From Faecalispora sporosphaeroides DSM 1294 (GTDB lineage: Bacteria > Bacillota > Clostridia > Oscillospirales > Acutalibacteraceae), in the NCBI GenBank assembly GCA_000383295.1, contig KB911067.1:248001-312000 (forward strand): a stretch of 64,000 bases of DNA, written 5' to 3'. The notes beneath the pieces are model-generated. The model did not search any database, was not told the DNA's origin, and saw only the letters and a program-made list of their open reading frames with translations. Shown one piece after another: positions 34,776 through 42,609 of the stretch. Numbering within the stretch: the first letter of the stretch is position 1; the number at the start of each line of letters is the position of its first letter. The position numbers were made by a program, and so were the translations under genes.

Positions 34776-35213
34776 ATTGATCCCTCACCTTTTTTGTCCC
34801 GCCGTTTTCTCAGGTAAAAAGCAGGAAGGGCTGCAAAATAATAGTGATAACAAGAAATGTTATCGCCATTATTTCACAGCATTCCCAGTCTATTTTAACG
34901 GAAGGGCCCTCTTTCTCCTGTTTTTATGAAAACTGGAGACCGGAGGAAGAAAGGCCGCCCCAAAACCCAGAAAACGCAAGACCAGAATTATTTTATGCAA
35001 TTAAATATTTCTTTCCTTATCTATTATCGTTGCTTTACTTTGATTTTTTAGATCAATCAGATAAAAAAATAATAAAATTTATTATAATTTATTTTTCATT
35101 CTTTGGAGGAACCATGAGGCCGCGCATTGCTCCAACAACCGCACGGCTCCATCCCAAAAACAAACCGGCAAAATGCCCTCGGCCTGCTAAGAGCGTGAGG
35201 AAGCAAAGGATAC
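34776..35213. other. Gene-free stretch upstream of the chemoreceptor
   Basis: Nothing convincing is coded. A 37-base palindrome lies at 34837-34873 and the rest is AT-rich (about 34,990-35,100). An 88-codon minus-strand frame at 35089-35355 is discounted because it runs through the terminator at 35214-35262. Confidence 0.5.
34837..34873. promoter_or_regulatory. Long palindrome upstream of the chemoreceptor gene
   Basis: AATAAT-GATAAC pairs with GTTATC-ATTATT around AAGAAAT, with two mismatches. It lies about 60 bases upstream of the start codon. It could be an operator, or a weak terminator for the minus strand. Confidence 0.5.
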
Positions 35214-35262
35214 CAAAAAAGCGGCCCGCCGTCTGTATTAAAACAGGCGGCAGACCGCTTTT
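35214..35262 (-). terminator. Terminator of the GntP-like permease gene
   Basis: On the minus strand AAGCGG-CTGCCGCCTGT pairs with ACAGACGGC-CCGCTT, followed by six T residues, about 120 bases past the permease stop. The A-run on the other side makes it potentially bidirectional. Confidence 0.75.
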
Positions 35263-35379
35263 GTACATATAGAAAAACCGGTAGCTCGAGTACACGAGAA
35301 AACAGCGAGGTGCCCGTTCCGGTTCAAAAGAGCCGGCGCTGTTCCGCGGTTTCACCGAAAGGGGCGCGGGCTGCCCCGC

Positions 35380-36714
35380 TCACCACGGCATGATATGCGC
35401 CCCCACGAACGCCCAGACCACCGTGAATACGACGACGGTGCCGACCGCGATCCAGCAGCCCTGGAGCATCTCCTTGAGGTTGTTGCAGCCCGCGATGCCC
35501 ATTTGGCCGTTCATGTTGCTGCAGGGATACGTGGAGCCGGTCAGCCGGGTCGCGCACAGAATGGAGATGGCGAACATGCTCATCGGCAGACCGGTCGCCT
35601 GCGCCGCACCGAGGAACATGCCAGCAATGATCTTGATCTCCGCGACCGCAGCCGCTTCGATTCCAAAGCCGCCCACCACGGAGGAGATCAGCATAACCGC
35701 CGTCGGGCTGTTCTGGGAGAAGCTGCCGAGCAGATTGCCCAGCGCCGTGAATCCGCCGCCCGCCGTAACCATTTGCAGCAATACGTCGATGGTGATGAAA
35801 ATGATGAACATGCCAGCCTGGGACTGAACGCCCTTCACCGTTGCGCTGATGATGTGCTCCGCGTGCATTCTGGCGCACAGGGATACCACCGCAATCAGAA
35901 TCATCATGACGACCAGCGCATAGGAGGTGCCCTGCCGCGTGAGGATACCGTACACCACCAGCGCGAGGAAGCTCACCAGGAACACAACCGTACTGATGGT
36001 CTCCTGCTTGGTCACTACGATTTCATCCAGATTTTTCATGTCGTCGGAAAGGGTGTAGCTCTCCTGCCCCTCGGTACGCTTCTGCGCGCGCAGGGCGCCC
36101 ACCCACGCTCCGCCAATGAAAATAATGGCAAAGGGAAGCGCGGCTCCCAGCATCAGCTGGCCGTATGTAAGGCCGGTTACTTCCATGGTAATCAGCGTAA
36201 CACCTGTCAGCGGCCCCAAAACCAGGCCCATCTCTCCGGAAATTTTAAAGAGAATCGCAACCACCGTGGGGGTAATCCCCAGCGAGGCCATCACCGGGAT
36301 CATGATCGGCGCGATCACCGCGTTGCCGCCGCCGAGCGTGCCGAGCAAGCCGCAGATGACAATGGAACAGATGATGAGCACCAGCTTCGCTTTTGTCTGC
36401 GTGTTCACACCGATCCGCTTGACGATCCAGTAAACCAGCGTATGCGTTACATGCGCCTCCGTCATCACCTGACCAAGTCCGGCGCCTGCCATGATGATGA
36501 TACCGATCAGTGCCGTACTGCTGGACATGGCGGCTTCAAAGGATTTTGACACCGCCTTCAGATCCAGCCCGTTGAGAAAAACACCCGCGGTAATGCCGAG
36601 AATAATGGCCCAGGTATTGTTTTTCCCCCGCAAAGACAGCACGATGTAGATCAGCAGCGGAATCAGGGCAAGGAGCGGAAACGACTTCACGATTGCCCAG
36701 CTTCCAAGTTCCAT
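35380..36714 (-). CDS. GntP/NhaC-like ion-coupled permease
   Basis: A 444-residue membrane protein with about 11-12 hydrophobic segments, of the ion-transporter superfamily that includes gluconate (GntP) and related organic-acid symporters. Two similar halves carry the short re-entrant motifs GLLGTLGGGNAVIAP near residue 125 and TRLTGSTYPCSN near residue 395. The substrate cannot be read from sequence. A sigma-54 promoter at 36770-36786 lies just upstream and a PrpR-type activator is coded nearby, so it probably imports the compound that the activator detects. Confidence 0.75.
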   Translation of the reverse strand: MELGSWAIVKSFPLLALIPLLIYIVLSLRGKNNTWAIILGITAGVFLNGLDLKAVSKSFEAAMSSSTALIGIIIMAGAGLGQVMTEAHVTHTLVYWIVKRIGVNTQTKAKLVLIICSIVICGLLGTLGGGNAVIAPIMIPVMASLGITPTVVAILFKISGEMGLVLGPLTGVTLITMEVTGLTYGQLMLGAALPFAIIFIGGAWVGALRAQKRTEGQESYTLSDDMKNLDEIVVTKQETISTVVFLVSFLALVVYGILTRQGTSYALVVMMILIAVVSLCARMHAEHIISATVKGVQSQAGMFIIFITIDVLLQMVTAGGGFTALGNLLGSFSQNSPTAVMLISSVVGGFGIEAAAVAEIKIIAGMFLGAAQATGLPMSMFAISILCATRLTGSTYPCSNMNGQMGIAGCNNLKEMLQGCWIAVGTVVVFTVVWAFVGAHIMPW

Positions 36715-36769
36715 AAAAACTCCTCCTAACAGAATAAATATTTAGCGATTCTTCGCAAACAAACACTAA

Positions 36770-36786
36770 AGCAATTTGCGTGCCAA
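36770..36786 (-). promoter_or_regulatory. Sigma-54 promoter of the permease gene
   Basis: Minus strand TTGGCACGCAAATTGCT matches the -24/-12 consensus TTGGCACGnnnnTTGCW at every fixed position, with exactly 10 bases between the GG and GC. It lies 55 bases upstream of the permease ATG. Confidence 0.92.
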
Positions 36787-36855
36787 CACCGAAAAGCCCC
36801 GGAAGAAGCGAAAAAAAGCGAATCGCCATGCGATCCTGCTGGTAAAAACATTTCA

Positions 36856-36877
36856 TTTGGAATGATTTGTTTGGAAT
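36856..36877. promoter_or_regulatory. Candidate activator-binding repeats between the sigma-54 promoters
   Basis: TTTGGAAT occurs at 36856 and again at 36870, about 70-110 bases upstream of each sigma-54 promoter. A CATT-TGG-AATG palindrome overlaps the first copy. The placement suits an enhancer site for the nearby PrpR-type activator. Confidence 0.45.
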
Positions 36878-36947
36878 AATGTATTGCAACGAAAAGATTT
36901 TCTTGCACAATTTGACCAGATTCGATAGAAAAAACGCCGGATTGGTG

Positions 36948-36964
36948 TTGGCATCGGATTTGCT
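36948..36964 (+). promoter_or_regulatory. Sigma-54 promoter of the hydrolase gene
   Basis: TTGGCATCGGATTTGCT matches the -24/-12 consensus with 10 bases between GG and GC. It lies 62 bases upstream of the hydrolase ATG, divergent from the permease promoter. Confidence 0.92.
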
Positions 36965-37025
36965 AGTATTTTTAGGAAGAGCCTTAAAAGCGGTTCTTGA
37001 TCATAGAGATACGGGAGGAAATAGA

Positions 37026-37859
37026 ATGAAAGAAAAAGACATCCTGCGCTTGAAGGCGTTATACGAAAAGCTGCAGAACTACATGGATCACCCCTGGATG
37101 TTGAAGCACCGGCCGTTTCATGTTGTCGGCGACGTCTATTTTGTGGGGAACAATTATGTGTCGAGCTTTCTGATCGACGGCGGAAAGGACGGCCTGCTGC
37201 TGATCGACTGCGCGTTTCAGGAAACCGCCTATTTGTTATTTGACAGCATCCGCGCACTTGGCTTTGACCCGGCCAATATTCGCAGGCTGTTTTTATCCCA
37301 CGGGCATGTGGACCACTGCGGAGCCGCCCGGCTGGTGCAGGAATACAGCGGCTGTGAGGTGTTTCTCGGCGAGCGCGACCACTTCTTTTTCACCGAACGC
37401 CCCGACCTGATTTTATTTGAAAAGCATGTTCCGCGCTTTCGCATCCATCATTTTTACGAATACGACAGGCCGATCGTCTGGGGCAACACATCGATCACTC
37501 CCGTGCTGACGCCCGGCCACACACCCGGCACCACCTCCTTCCTGATCCACACCCCCTACCGGGGCGATTCCGTTACCTGCGCCATGCACGGCGGAATTGG
37601 AATCAACGGCCTTTCGCGGGAGGAACTGACGGAAAACCGCCTGCCCCTGAGCCTGCAGCAGGAATTCCTGAATTCGCTGGAGCGCATGAAGAAAGAGAAG
37701 GTAGAGGTTATTCTGGCCTCCCACGCACATCAGTACAACATGCTGGAGCGCGCCGCCGAAGACGACGGAACCGGCGCGGCTTTTCTGGACGACGGAACCG
37801 GCTGGAGCGGCATGATGGAAAAACACATAGCGCTTGTGAAAGAGCTGATGGAAGAATAA
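37026..37859 (+). CDS. Metallo-beta-lactamase-fold hydrolase
   Basis: A 277-residue metal-dependent hydrolase. The metal-binding motif HxHxDH is SHGHVDHCG (H92, H94, D96, H97); GHTPGTTSF near residue 162 and SHAHQ near residue 235 supply more ligands. The fold is shared by thioesterases, lactonases and glyoxalase II, so the reaction is open. GGGAGGAAATAGA precedes the ATG at 37026. It is transcribed divergently from the permease, and both have sigma-54 promoters, so it probably acts on the imported compound. No signal peptide, so cytoplasmic. Confidence 0.85.
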   Translation: MKEKDILRLKALYEKLQNYMDHPWMLKHRPFHVVGDVYFVGNNYVSSFLIDGGKDGLLLIDCAFQETAYLLFDSIRALGFDPANIRRLFLSHGHVDHCGAARLVQEYSGCEVFLGERDHFFFTERPDLILFEKHVPRFRIHHFYEYDRPIVWGNTSITPVLTPGHTPGTTSFLIHTPYRGDSVTCAMHGGIGINGLSREELTENRLPLSLQQEFLNSLERMKKEKVEVILASHAHQYNMLERAAEDDGTGAAFLDDGTGWSGMMEKHIALVKELMEE

Positions 37860-37898
37860 AAGGAACCGGGCTGCGGCGAGCAGCCCGGTTCCTTTTAT
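37858..37898. terminator. Bidirectional terminator between hydrolase and activator genes
   Basis: Perfect 14-bp stem AGGAACCGGGCTGC/GCAGCCCGGTTCCT with T-runs on both sides. It serves two converging genes. Confidence 0.92.
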
Positions 37899-39772
37899 TC
37901 CTGTTCCGGTTCGATATCCTTAAGCCTGCGCCACAGCGTGGTGGTGCTAATGCCCAGCTCCGCCGCGGTTTTACGCTTATTGCCGAAGTTCCTTCTCAGC
38001 ACCGCCAGCAGGCGCTCCCGCTCCGCCTCCCGCGTCTGCGGCGCGGGAAGGTCGTCTTGCAAATCCAGCGCGTTTCTCACCAGCACCTCGTCGATTACCG
38101 CCTTGTTGGAGATCGCGCAGACCCTCTCAGCGAAGTTGTCGAGCTCGCGCACGTTGCCCGGCCACTCCTGCGTTTCGAGCAGGCGGCGCGCCTGTGGCGT
38201 AAACTCGGCCGAATCGAGCCCGTTCTGCCGCAGCAAAATCCGCAGAATCGGCAGGATATCCGCCCGGCGGCTGCGCAGGGGCGGCAGAGAGAGCGTCAGC
38301 ACGCACAGGCGGTAGTATAAGTCCCTGCGAAAGCGCCCTCTCTCCACCTCCTGCTTTAAATCCCGGTTGGTTGCGGCAATGATGCGCACGTCTACAGAAA
38401 TAACCCGGTCGTCGCCCACGCGGGTCACCTCCTTTTCCTGAAGGACGCGCAGCAGGCGGGACTGCACCTTCAAAGGAATTTCCCCAATCTCGTCCAAAAA
38501 CAGGGTGCCCTTGTGGGCCAGTTCAAAATAGCCCGCGCGGCCATCGGCGCGCGCGCCGGTAAAGGCGCCCTTCACGTAGCCGAACAGCTCGCTTTCCAGC
38601 AGGCTTTCGGGAATCGCCGCACAGTTGATCGCCACAAAGGGATCGTTTCTGCGCGCGCTGCTGTTGTGGACGCTCTGGGCAAACAGCTCCTTGCCGGTGC
38701 CCGTCTCCCCAAAGATCAGCACCGTACTATTTGTTTTGGCGTACAGCTCCGCTTTCTTTTTGGTCTGCGCCATAACGGCGCTGTCGCCGCCGATATCGTC
38801 AAAGCTGTGCTTGGCGTAATACCCGCTCTGAATCAGGTTTTTCTGAATCCGCTTCTCCATGTCGCGGATGTGATCCGTCTCGTGCAGAATCAGAACCGCG
38901 CCCACGGGTGCTTCGTCCACCTGAATGAACTCGGAGTTGAGCATCAGATTCCCGCCGGGACAGGAGACGACGTGATTTGTGATCTTTCGGCCCTCGCGCA
39001 GCAGCCGCAGCGTTTTTTCGTCCGGCAGCACCTGCTCGAGCGGCGGGTATTTTTCCCCGGTGCTCTGGAGCCTTAACAGCCGCCTTGCCACCGGGTTGCA
39101 CTGAATGATCTGCTGATCCTGCCCAACCGCCAGAACCCCCTCCGAAACGCCGTTCAGAACCGCCTGCACCATTTTATACCGGTGTTCCTGCTCCTGGTAA
39201 ATGCGCAGGTGATACTGGGCCTTTTCCACCGCGTCGATATACGCCTCCCGGTCGATATCCACATGCACAAACGGAACCCCCAGGCGTCCGGCGGCACGGG
39301 CCACACCGCCGCCGCCCACAACCACCTGAATCCCCCGGCGAAGCACTTTCTTCACCTCGCCCTCAATATACTCCTCGCAATCGCTGGCCGTGGTTTTGCC
39401 AAACTCCACAATCGCCAGGTTTTCCCGCAGCTTTGAGCGGTACTTGTCGAAATTCTTGCGGTTTTTATACCACCCCAAAAGCGCCACTTTATCCGACATT
39501 TCATACGCCTTTTCAATGGGCTCGAGAAAATCCAGAAAATCGTACTGCAAATCAACGATTGGAAGCGTGTGAACCTGCTTGATCAAATCCGGCACGCCGC
39601 CGCGGGCGATCATCACCCGCACGCCCTCCTGCATCTGCCGGCGCACATTTTCATGAATCCGGTCTATTTTGGTGTAAACCACCTTTACCGGATACCCGCA
39701 CTGTGCAAAAATCCGCTTGGCATGCTCTATGTGCTCCTCGTACATGGTGATGTAACAGATTTCCGAAACCAT
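37895..39772 (-). CDS. PrpR-type sigma-54-dependent activator
   Basis: A 625-residue enhancer-binding protein. A PrpR_N-like sensor (about residues 1-190; features ARGGVPDLIKQ and VVVGGGGVARAAGRLGVPFVHVD) is followed by a PAS domain (about 205-310), an AAA+ domain with Walker A GETGTGKE and the sigma-54 contact loop GAFTGA (about 325-555), and a C-terminal Fis-type helix-turn-helix (NKRKTAAELGISTTTLWRRL). PrpR_N domains bind small acids. It converges on the hydrolase gene and should drive both sigma-54 promoters nearby. The start ATG at 39772 has GGGGGAG upstream. Confidence 0.94.
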   Translation of the reverse strand: MVSEICYITMYEEHIEHAKRIFAQCGYPVKVVYTKIDRIHENVRRQMQEGVRVMIARGGVPDLIKQVHTLPIVDLQYDFLDFLEPIEKAYEMSDKVALLGWYKNRKNFDKYRSKLRENLAIVEFGKTTASDCEEYIEGEVKKVLRRGIQVVVGGGGVARAAGRLGVPFVHVDIDREAYIDAVEKAQYHLRIYQEQEHRYKMVQAVLNGVSEGVLAVGQDQQIIQCNPVARRLLRLQSTGEKYPPLEQVLPDEKTLRLLREGRKITNHVVSCPGGNLMLNSEFIQVDEAPVGAVLILHETDHIRDMEKRIQKNLIQSGYYAKHSFDDIGGDSAVMAQTKKKAELYAKTNSTVLIFGETGTGKELFAQSVHNSSARRNDPFVAINCAAIPESLLESELFGYVKGAFTGARADGRAGYFELAHKGTLFLDEIGEIPLKVQSRLLRVLQEKEVTRVGDDRVISVDVRIIAATNRDLKQEVERGRFRRDLYYRLCVLTLSLPPLRSRRADILPILRILLRQNGLDSAEFTPQARRLLETQEWPGNVRELDNFAERVCAISNKAVIDEVLVRNALDLQDDLPAPQTREAERERLLAVLRRNFGNKRKTAAELGISTTTLWRRLKDIEPEQE

Positions 39773-39841
39773 TGCCGCTCCCCCTTTTGCCGCGAAAATT
39801 ATCTGAACGCTTTGCTTTTTTCTTTACCGCAATACTTGTTT

Positions 39842-39863
39842 ATTATAGCACATATCATGCCAA
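39842..39863 (-). promoter_or_regulatory. Overlapping sigma-A and sigma-54-like promoter of the activator gene
   Basis: On the minus strand TATAAT (39847-39842) overlaps TTGGCATGATATGTGCT (39863-39847). The latter keeps the GG-N10-GC spacing and most of the -24 box but not the -12 TTGC. The gene may be driven by sigma-A, sigma-54 or both. Confidence 0.45.
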
Positions 39864-39986
39864 CACAAACGCGCAAAGCATTCCCTGTCGGTTTTATGGG
39901 GCACCGCCCAAAGAAACCCGCATGGCCTGCGCAGCGCGCAGCCGAAGGCCCGGTTTGCGCCGCTTTTCTAAAAAACCGGCCCGGGC

Positions 39987-40015
39987 TTGTCAATCGGGGG
40001 CGGGCAGGTTACAAT
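39987..40015 (+). promoter_or_regulatory. Sigma-A promoter of bceR-bceS
   Basis: TTGTCA (39987-39992), 17-base spacer, TACAAT (40010-40015), 27 bases before the response regulator ATG. Confidence 0.75.
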
Positions 40016-40042
40016 AAGGGACAGAGAAAGTAAGGTGATACC

Positions 40043-40714
40043 ATGTACCGGATTCTGATCGTGGAAGACAATGCAGGGATTGCGGCCGCGATGAAAAAGC
40101 ATATTGAAGCATGGGGACTGGAAGCGATGTGCGTCGAGGATTTTCAGAATGTGCTCACGGCGTTTTCCGAATACGGCCCGCACCTGGTTCTGCTGGATAT
40201 TTCGCTGCCCTTTTTCAACGGCTACCACTGGTGCAGCGAAATCCGCAGGGTGTCGAAGGTTCCCATTGTCTTTATCTCCTCGGCCTCCGAAAACATGAAC
40301 ATTGTTATGGCGATGAACATGGGCGGCGACGATTTTATTGCCAAGCCCTTTGATTTGACCGTTTTCATGGCGAAAATACAGGCGATTCTGCGCAGAACCT
40401 ACGACTTCTCGGGGCAGGTTTCCGTGCTGGAGCACAGGGGCGCCTTGCTGAACACCGCGGACGCCACGCTGACCTACCGGGGGGAGCGCATCGACCTGAC
40501 GAAGAACGATTACCGCATCCTACAGGCGCTGATGGAGCGCAAGGGCCAGGTGGTCAGCCGCGAAAAGCTGATGGAACGGCTGTGGGAGACCGACAGCTTT
40601 GTGGATGAAAACACGCTGACCGTAAACATGACGCGTTTGCGCAAAAAGCTCGACGCGGCGGGCCTGACGCATTTCATCACCACCAAAGTGGGAATGGGCT
40701 ACCTGGTGGAATAG
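40043..40714 (+). CDS. bceR: BceR/GraR-type response regulator
   Basis: A 223-residue OmpR-family regulator of the antimicrobial-peptide-sensing class. The receiver domain has IVEDNAGI and phospho-acceptor LVLLDISLPFFNG near residue 52, and the winged helix has LTKNDYRILQALMERKGQVVSREKLMERLW. AAGGTGA lies before the ATG. It is followed after 21 bases by its kinase and then by the transporter genes it should control. Confidence 0.9.
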   Translation: MYRILIVEDNAGIAAAMKKHIEAWGLEAMCVEDFQNVLTAFSEYGPHLVLLDISLPFFNGYHWCSEIRRVSKVPIVFISSASENMNIVMAMNMGGDDFIAKPFDLTVFMAKIQAILRRTYDFSGQVSVLEHRGALLNTADATLTYRGERIDLTKNDYRILQALMERKGQVVSREKLMERLWETDSFVDENTLTVNMTRLRKKLDAAGLTHFITTKVGMGYLVE

Positions 40715-40735
40715 GCCGCCGGAAAGGGACAGACT

Positions 40736-41728
40736 ATGAGAGTATGGAGAAGCTATTTCAGGGCGCACACAAAGCAGATCGTCGTCTATGTTCTGTTCTG
40801 CGCCATTTTTCTGCTCACCTTCGCCCTGTACGATCTTCCGCTGGCGGCGGTGCTGTATCCCGCGGCCATCTGCGCGGTTTTGGGGCTCATCCTCCTGATT
40901 CTGGATCTGATCTCCTTTGCCGCGCGGCACAAGGGGCTGCTGGCCCTATATTCGGAGGCGGCCGTCACCGTAAAGCGCCTTCCGCGCGCAAAAAGCCTGC
41001 TGGAAGAGGATTATCAGCAGATCATCCTCTCGCTGTTTCAGGAAAAGGTCGATCTGGAAAACCGGATGCAGAGCCGCTATACGGATTTGATCGAATACTA
41101 CACCGTTTGGGCACACCAGATCAAAACCCCGATCGCCTCGATGCGCCTGAGCCTGCAGGAGGACGACTCCCCCTTCAGCCGTGAGCTGACGGAGGAGCTG
41201 CAGAGCATCGAGCAGTATGTGGAGATGGTGCTGTGCTACCTGCGGCTGGATTCCGCCTCGACGGATTATCTGATCCGAAGCTGCGATCTGGACGCTATCC
41301 TCCGGCAGGCCGTGCGCAAGTTCGCTTCGCAGTTCATTCGCCGCAAAATAAAACTGGTTTACGAGCCAACCGGCTTTTGGGTGTTGACGGACGAAAAATG
41401 GCTGCAGTTTGTTCTGGAGCAGCTGCTCTCCAACGCGATCAAATACACCAAAAGCGGCGGCACGGTCTCCATCACCATGAACGAGCCGGGCATTCTGTGC
41501 ATCGGCGATACCGGCATCGGCATTGCGCCGGAGGATCTGCCGCGCATCTTTGAAAAGGGCTATACCGGGTACAACGGGCGCAGCGACAAAAAAGCGAGCG
41601 GAATCGGCCTGTACCTCTGCCGCCGGATTTGCGGCAACCTGCGGCACCGCATTTCGGCCCGCTCCTCGCTGGGCAGCGGAACCGTGATCTGCCTGGATTT
41701 AAACCGCACTCAGCTGGAGCGGGAATAG
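40736..41728 (+). CDS. bceS: BceS/GraS-type intramembrane-sensing histidine kinase
   Basis: A 330-residue kinase with two closely spaced N-terminal membrane segments (about residues 15-60) and almost no extracellular loop. This is the layout of intramembrane-sensing kinases that read the state of a Bce-type transporter. The phospho-acceptor is VWAHQIKTPIASM near residue 125, and the ATPase has LLSNAIKYT, GDTGIGIAPEDL and GIGLYLC. AAAGGGA precedes the ATG. Confidence 0.9.
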   Translation: MRVWRSYFRAHTKQIVVYVLFCAIFLLTFALYDLPLAAVLYPAAICAVLGLILLILDLISFAARHKGLLALYSEAAVTVKRLPRAKSLLEEDYQQIILSLFQEKVDLENRMQSRYTDLIEYYTVWAHQIKTPIASMRLSLQEDDSPFSRELTEELQSIEQYVEMVLCYLRLDSASTDYLIRSCDLDAILRQAVRKFASQFIRRKIKLVYEPTGFWVLTDEKWLQFVLEQLLSNAIKYTKSGGTVSITMNEPGILCIGDTGIGIAPEDLPRIFEKGYTGYNGRSDKKASGIGLYLCRRICGNLRHRISARSSLGSGTVICLDLNRTQLERE

Positions 41729-41753
41729 CGCTTTTGCCGGCGCCTTTCAAAAC

Positions 41754-41780
41754 TGTAAGAAGATCGAGGGGAAATGTAAG
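41754..41780 (+). promoter_or_regulatory. Candidate BceR binding repeats upstream of bceA
   Basis: TGTAAG at 41754 and again at 41775, 21 bases (two DNA turns) apart, lie directly upstream of a TACAAT -10 at 41814 with no -35. Direct repeats in this position suit an OmpR-family activator. Confidence 0.6.
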
Positions 41781-41844
41781 CCGATTCGATGGCGGCCCAT
41801 TTCTCCTTTTTGCTACAATAAGCTCATCAAAGGAGGAATGCCAA

Positions 41845-42609
41845 ATGTCTATTCTCGAGGTCAACAACCTGAAAAAGGTATATACCACCCGCTTTGGCGG
41901 GAATCAGGTGGAAGCGCTGAAGAACGTTTCGTTCAGTGTGGAAAAGGGCGAATATGTGGCGATTATGGGAGAATCCGGCTCCGGTAAAACGACGCTTTTG
42001 AATATTCTGGCTGCGCTGGATAAGCCCACGGGCGGCTCTGTGCTGCTTGACGCGCGTGATTTTTCCAAAATTAAGGAATCGGAAATCGCCTCGTTCCGCA
42101 GGGATAATCTGGGCTTTGTCTTTCAGGATTTCAACCTGCTCGACACGTTCTCGCTGATGGACAACATTTATCTTCCGCTGGTGCTGGCCGGCGTGCCGCA
42201 CCGGGAGATGGAGCGCCGCCTGCGGCCGATTGCGGAGCAGCTCGGCATTTTAGAGCTGCTCCCCAAATACCCCTACGAGGTATCCGGCGGGCAAAAGCAG
42301 CGCGCCGCCGTAGCCCGGGCGCTGATTACGAACCCCAGACTGATTCTGGCCGACGAGCCGACCGGCGCGCTGGATTCCAAATCCACAGACGAGCTGCTGC
42401 AGCTGTTCGCGCAGATCAACCGCAGCGGGCAGACCATTTTGATGGTGACCCATTCGCTGAAAGCCGCGTGCCACGCGGGCCGCGTTCTGTTCATCAAAGA
42501 CGGGGAAGTCTTTCACCAGATTTACCGCGGCGGCAGCACCAAAGAAACCATGTACCAGAAAATATCTGATACGCTTACCGTTCTTACGACAGGCGGTGAC
42601 CGCAAATGA
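41845..42609 (+). CDS. bceA: BceA-type ABC transporter ATPase
   Basis: A 254-residue ATPase of the MacB/LolD class. Walker A is GESGSGKTT near residue 42, the signature is VSGGQKQR near 147 and Walker B is LILADEPTGALD. AGGAGGAAT lies just before the ATG at 41845. Its end overlaps bceB by four bases (ATGA). With BceB it would release bacitracin-like antibiotics from their lipid target. Confidence 0.93.
   Translation: MSILEVNNLKKVYTTRFGGNQVEALKNVSFSVEKGEYVAIMGESGSGKTTLLNILAALDKPTGGSVLLDARDFSKIKESEIASFRRDNLGFVFQDFNLLDTFSLMDNIYLPLVLAGVPHREMERRLRPIAEQLGILELLPKYPYEVSGGQKQRAAVARALITNPRLILADEPTGALDSKSTDELLQLFAQINRSGQTILMVTHSLKAACHAGRVLFIKDGEVFHQIYRGGSTKETMYQKISDTLTVLTTGGDRK

Noticed and set aside
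35089-35355. An 88-codon minus-strand frame with hydrophobic stretches
   Set aside because: It contains the T-run terminator of the upstream permease gene and lacks a ribosome binding site.
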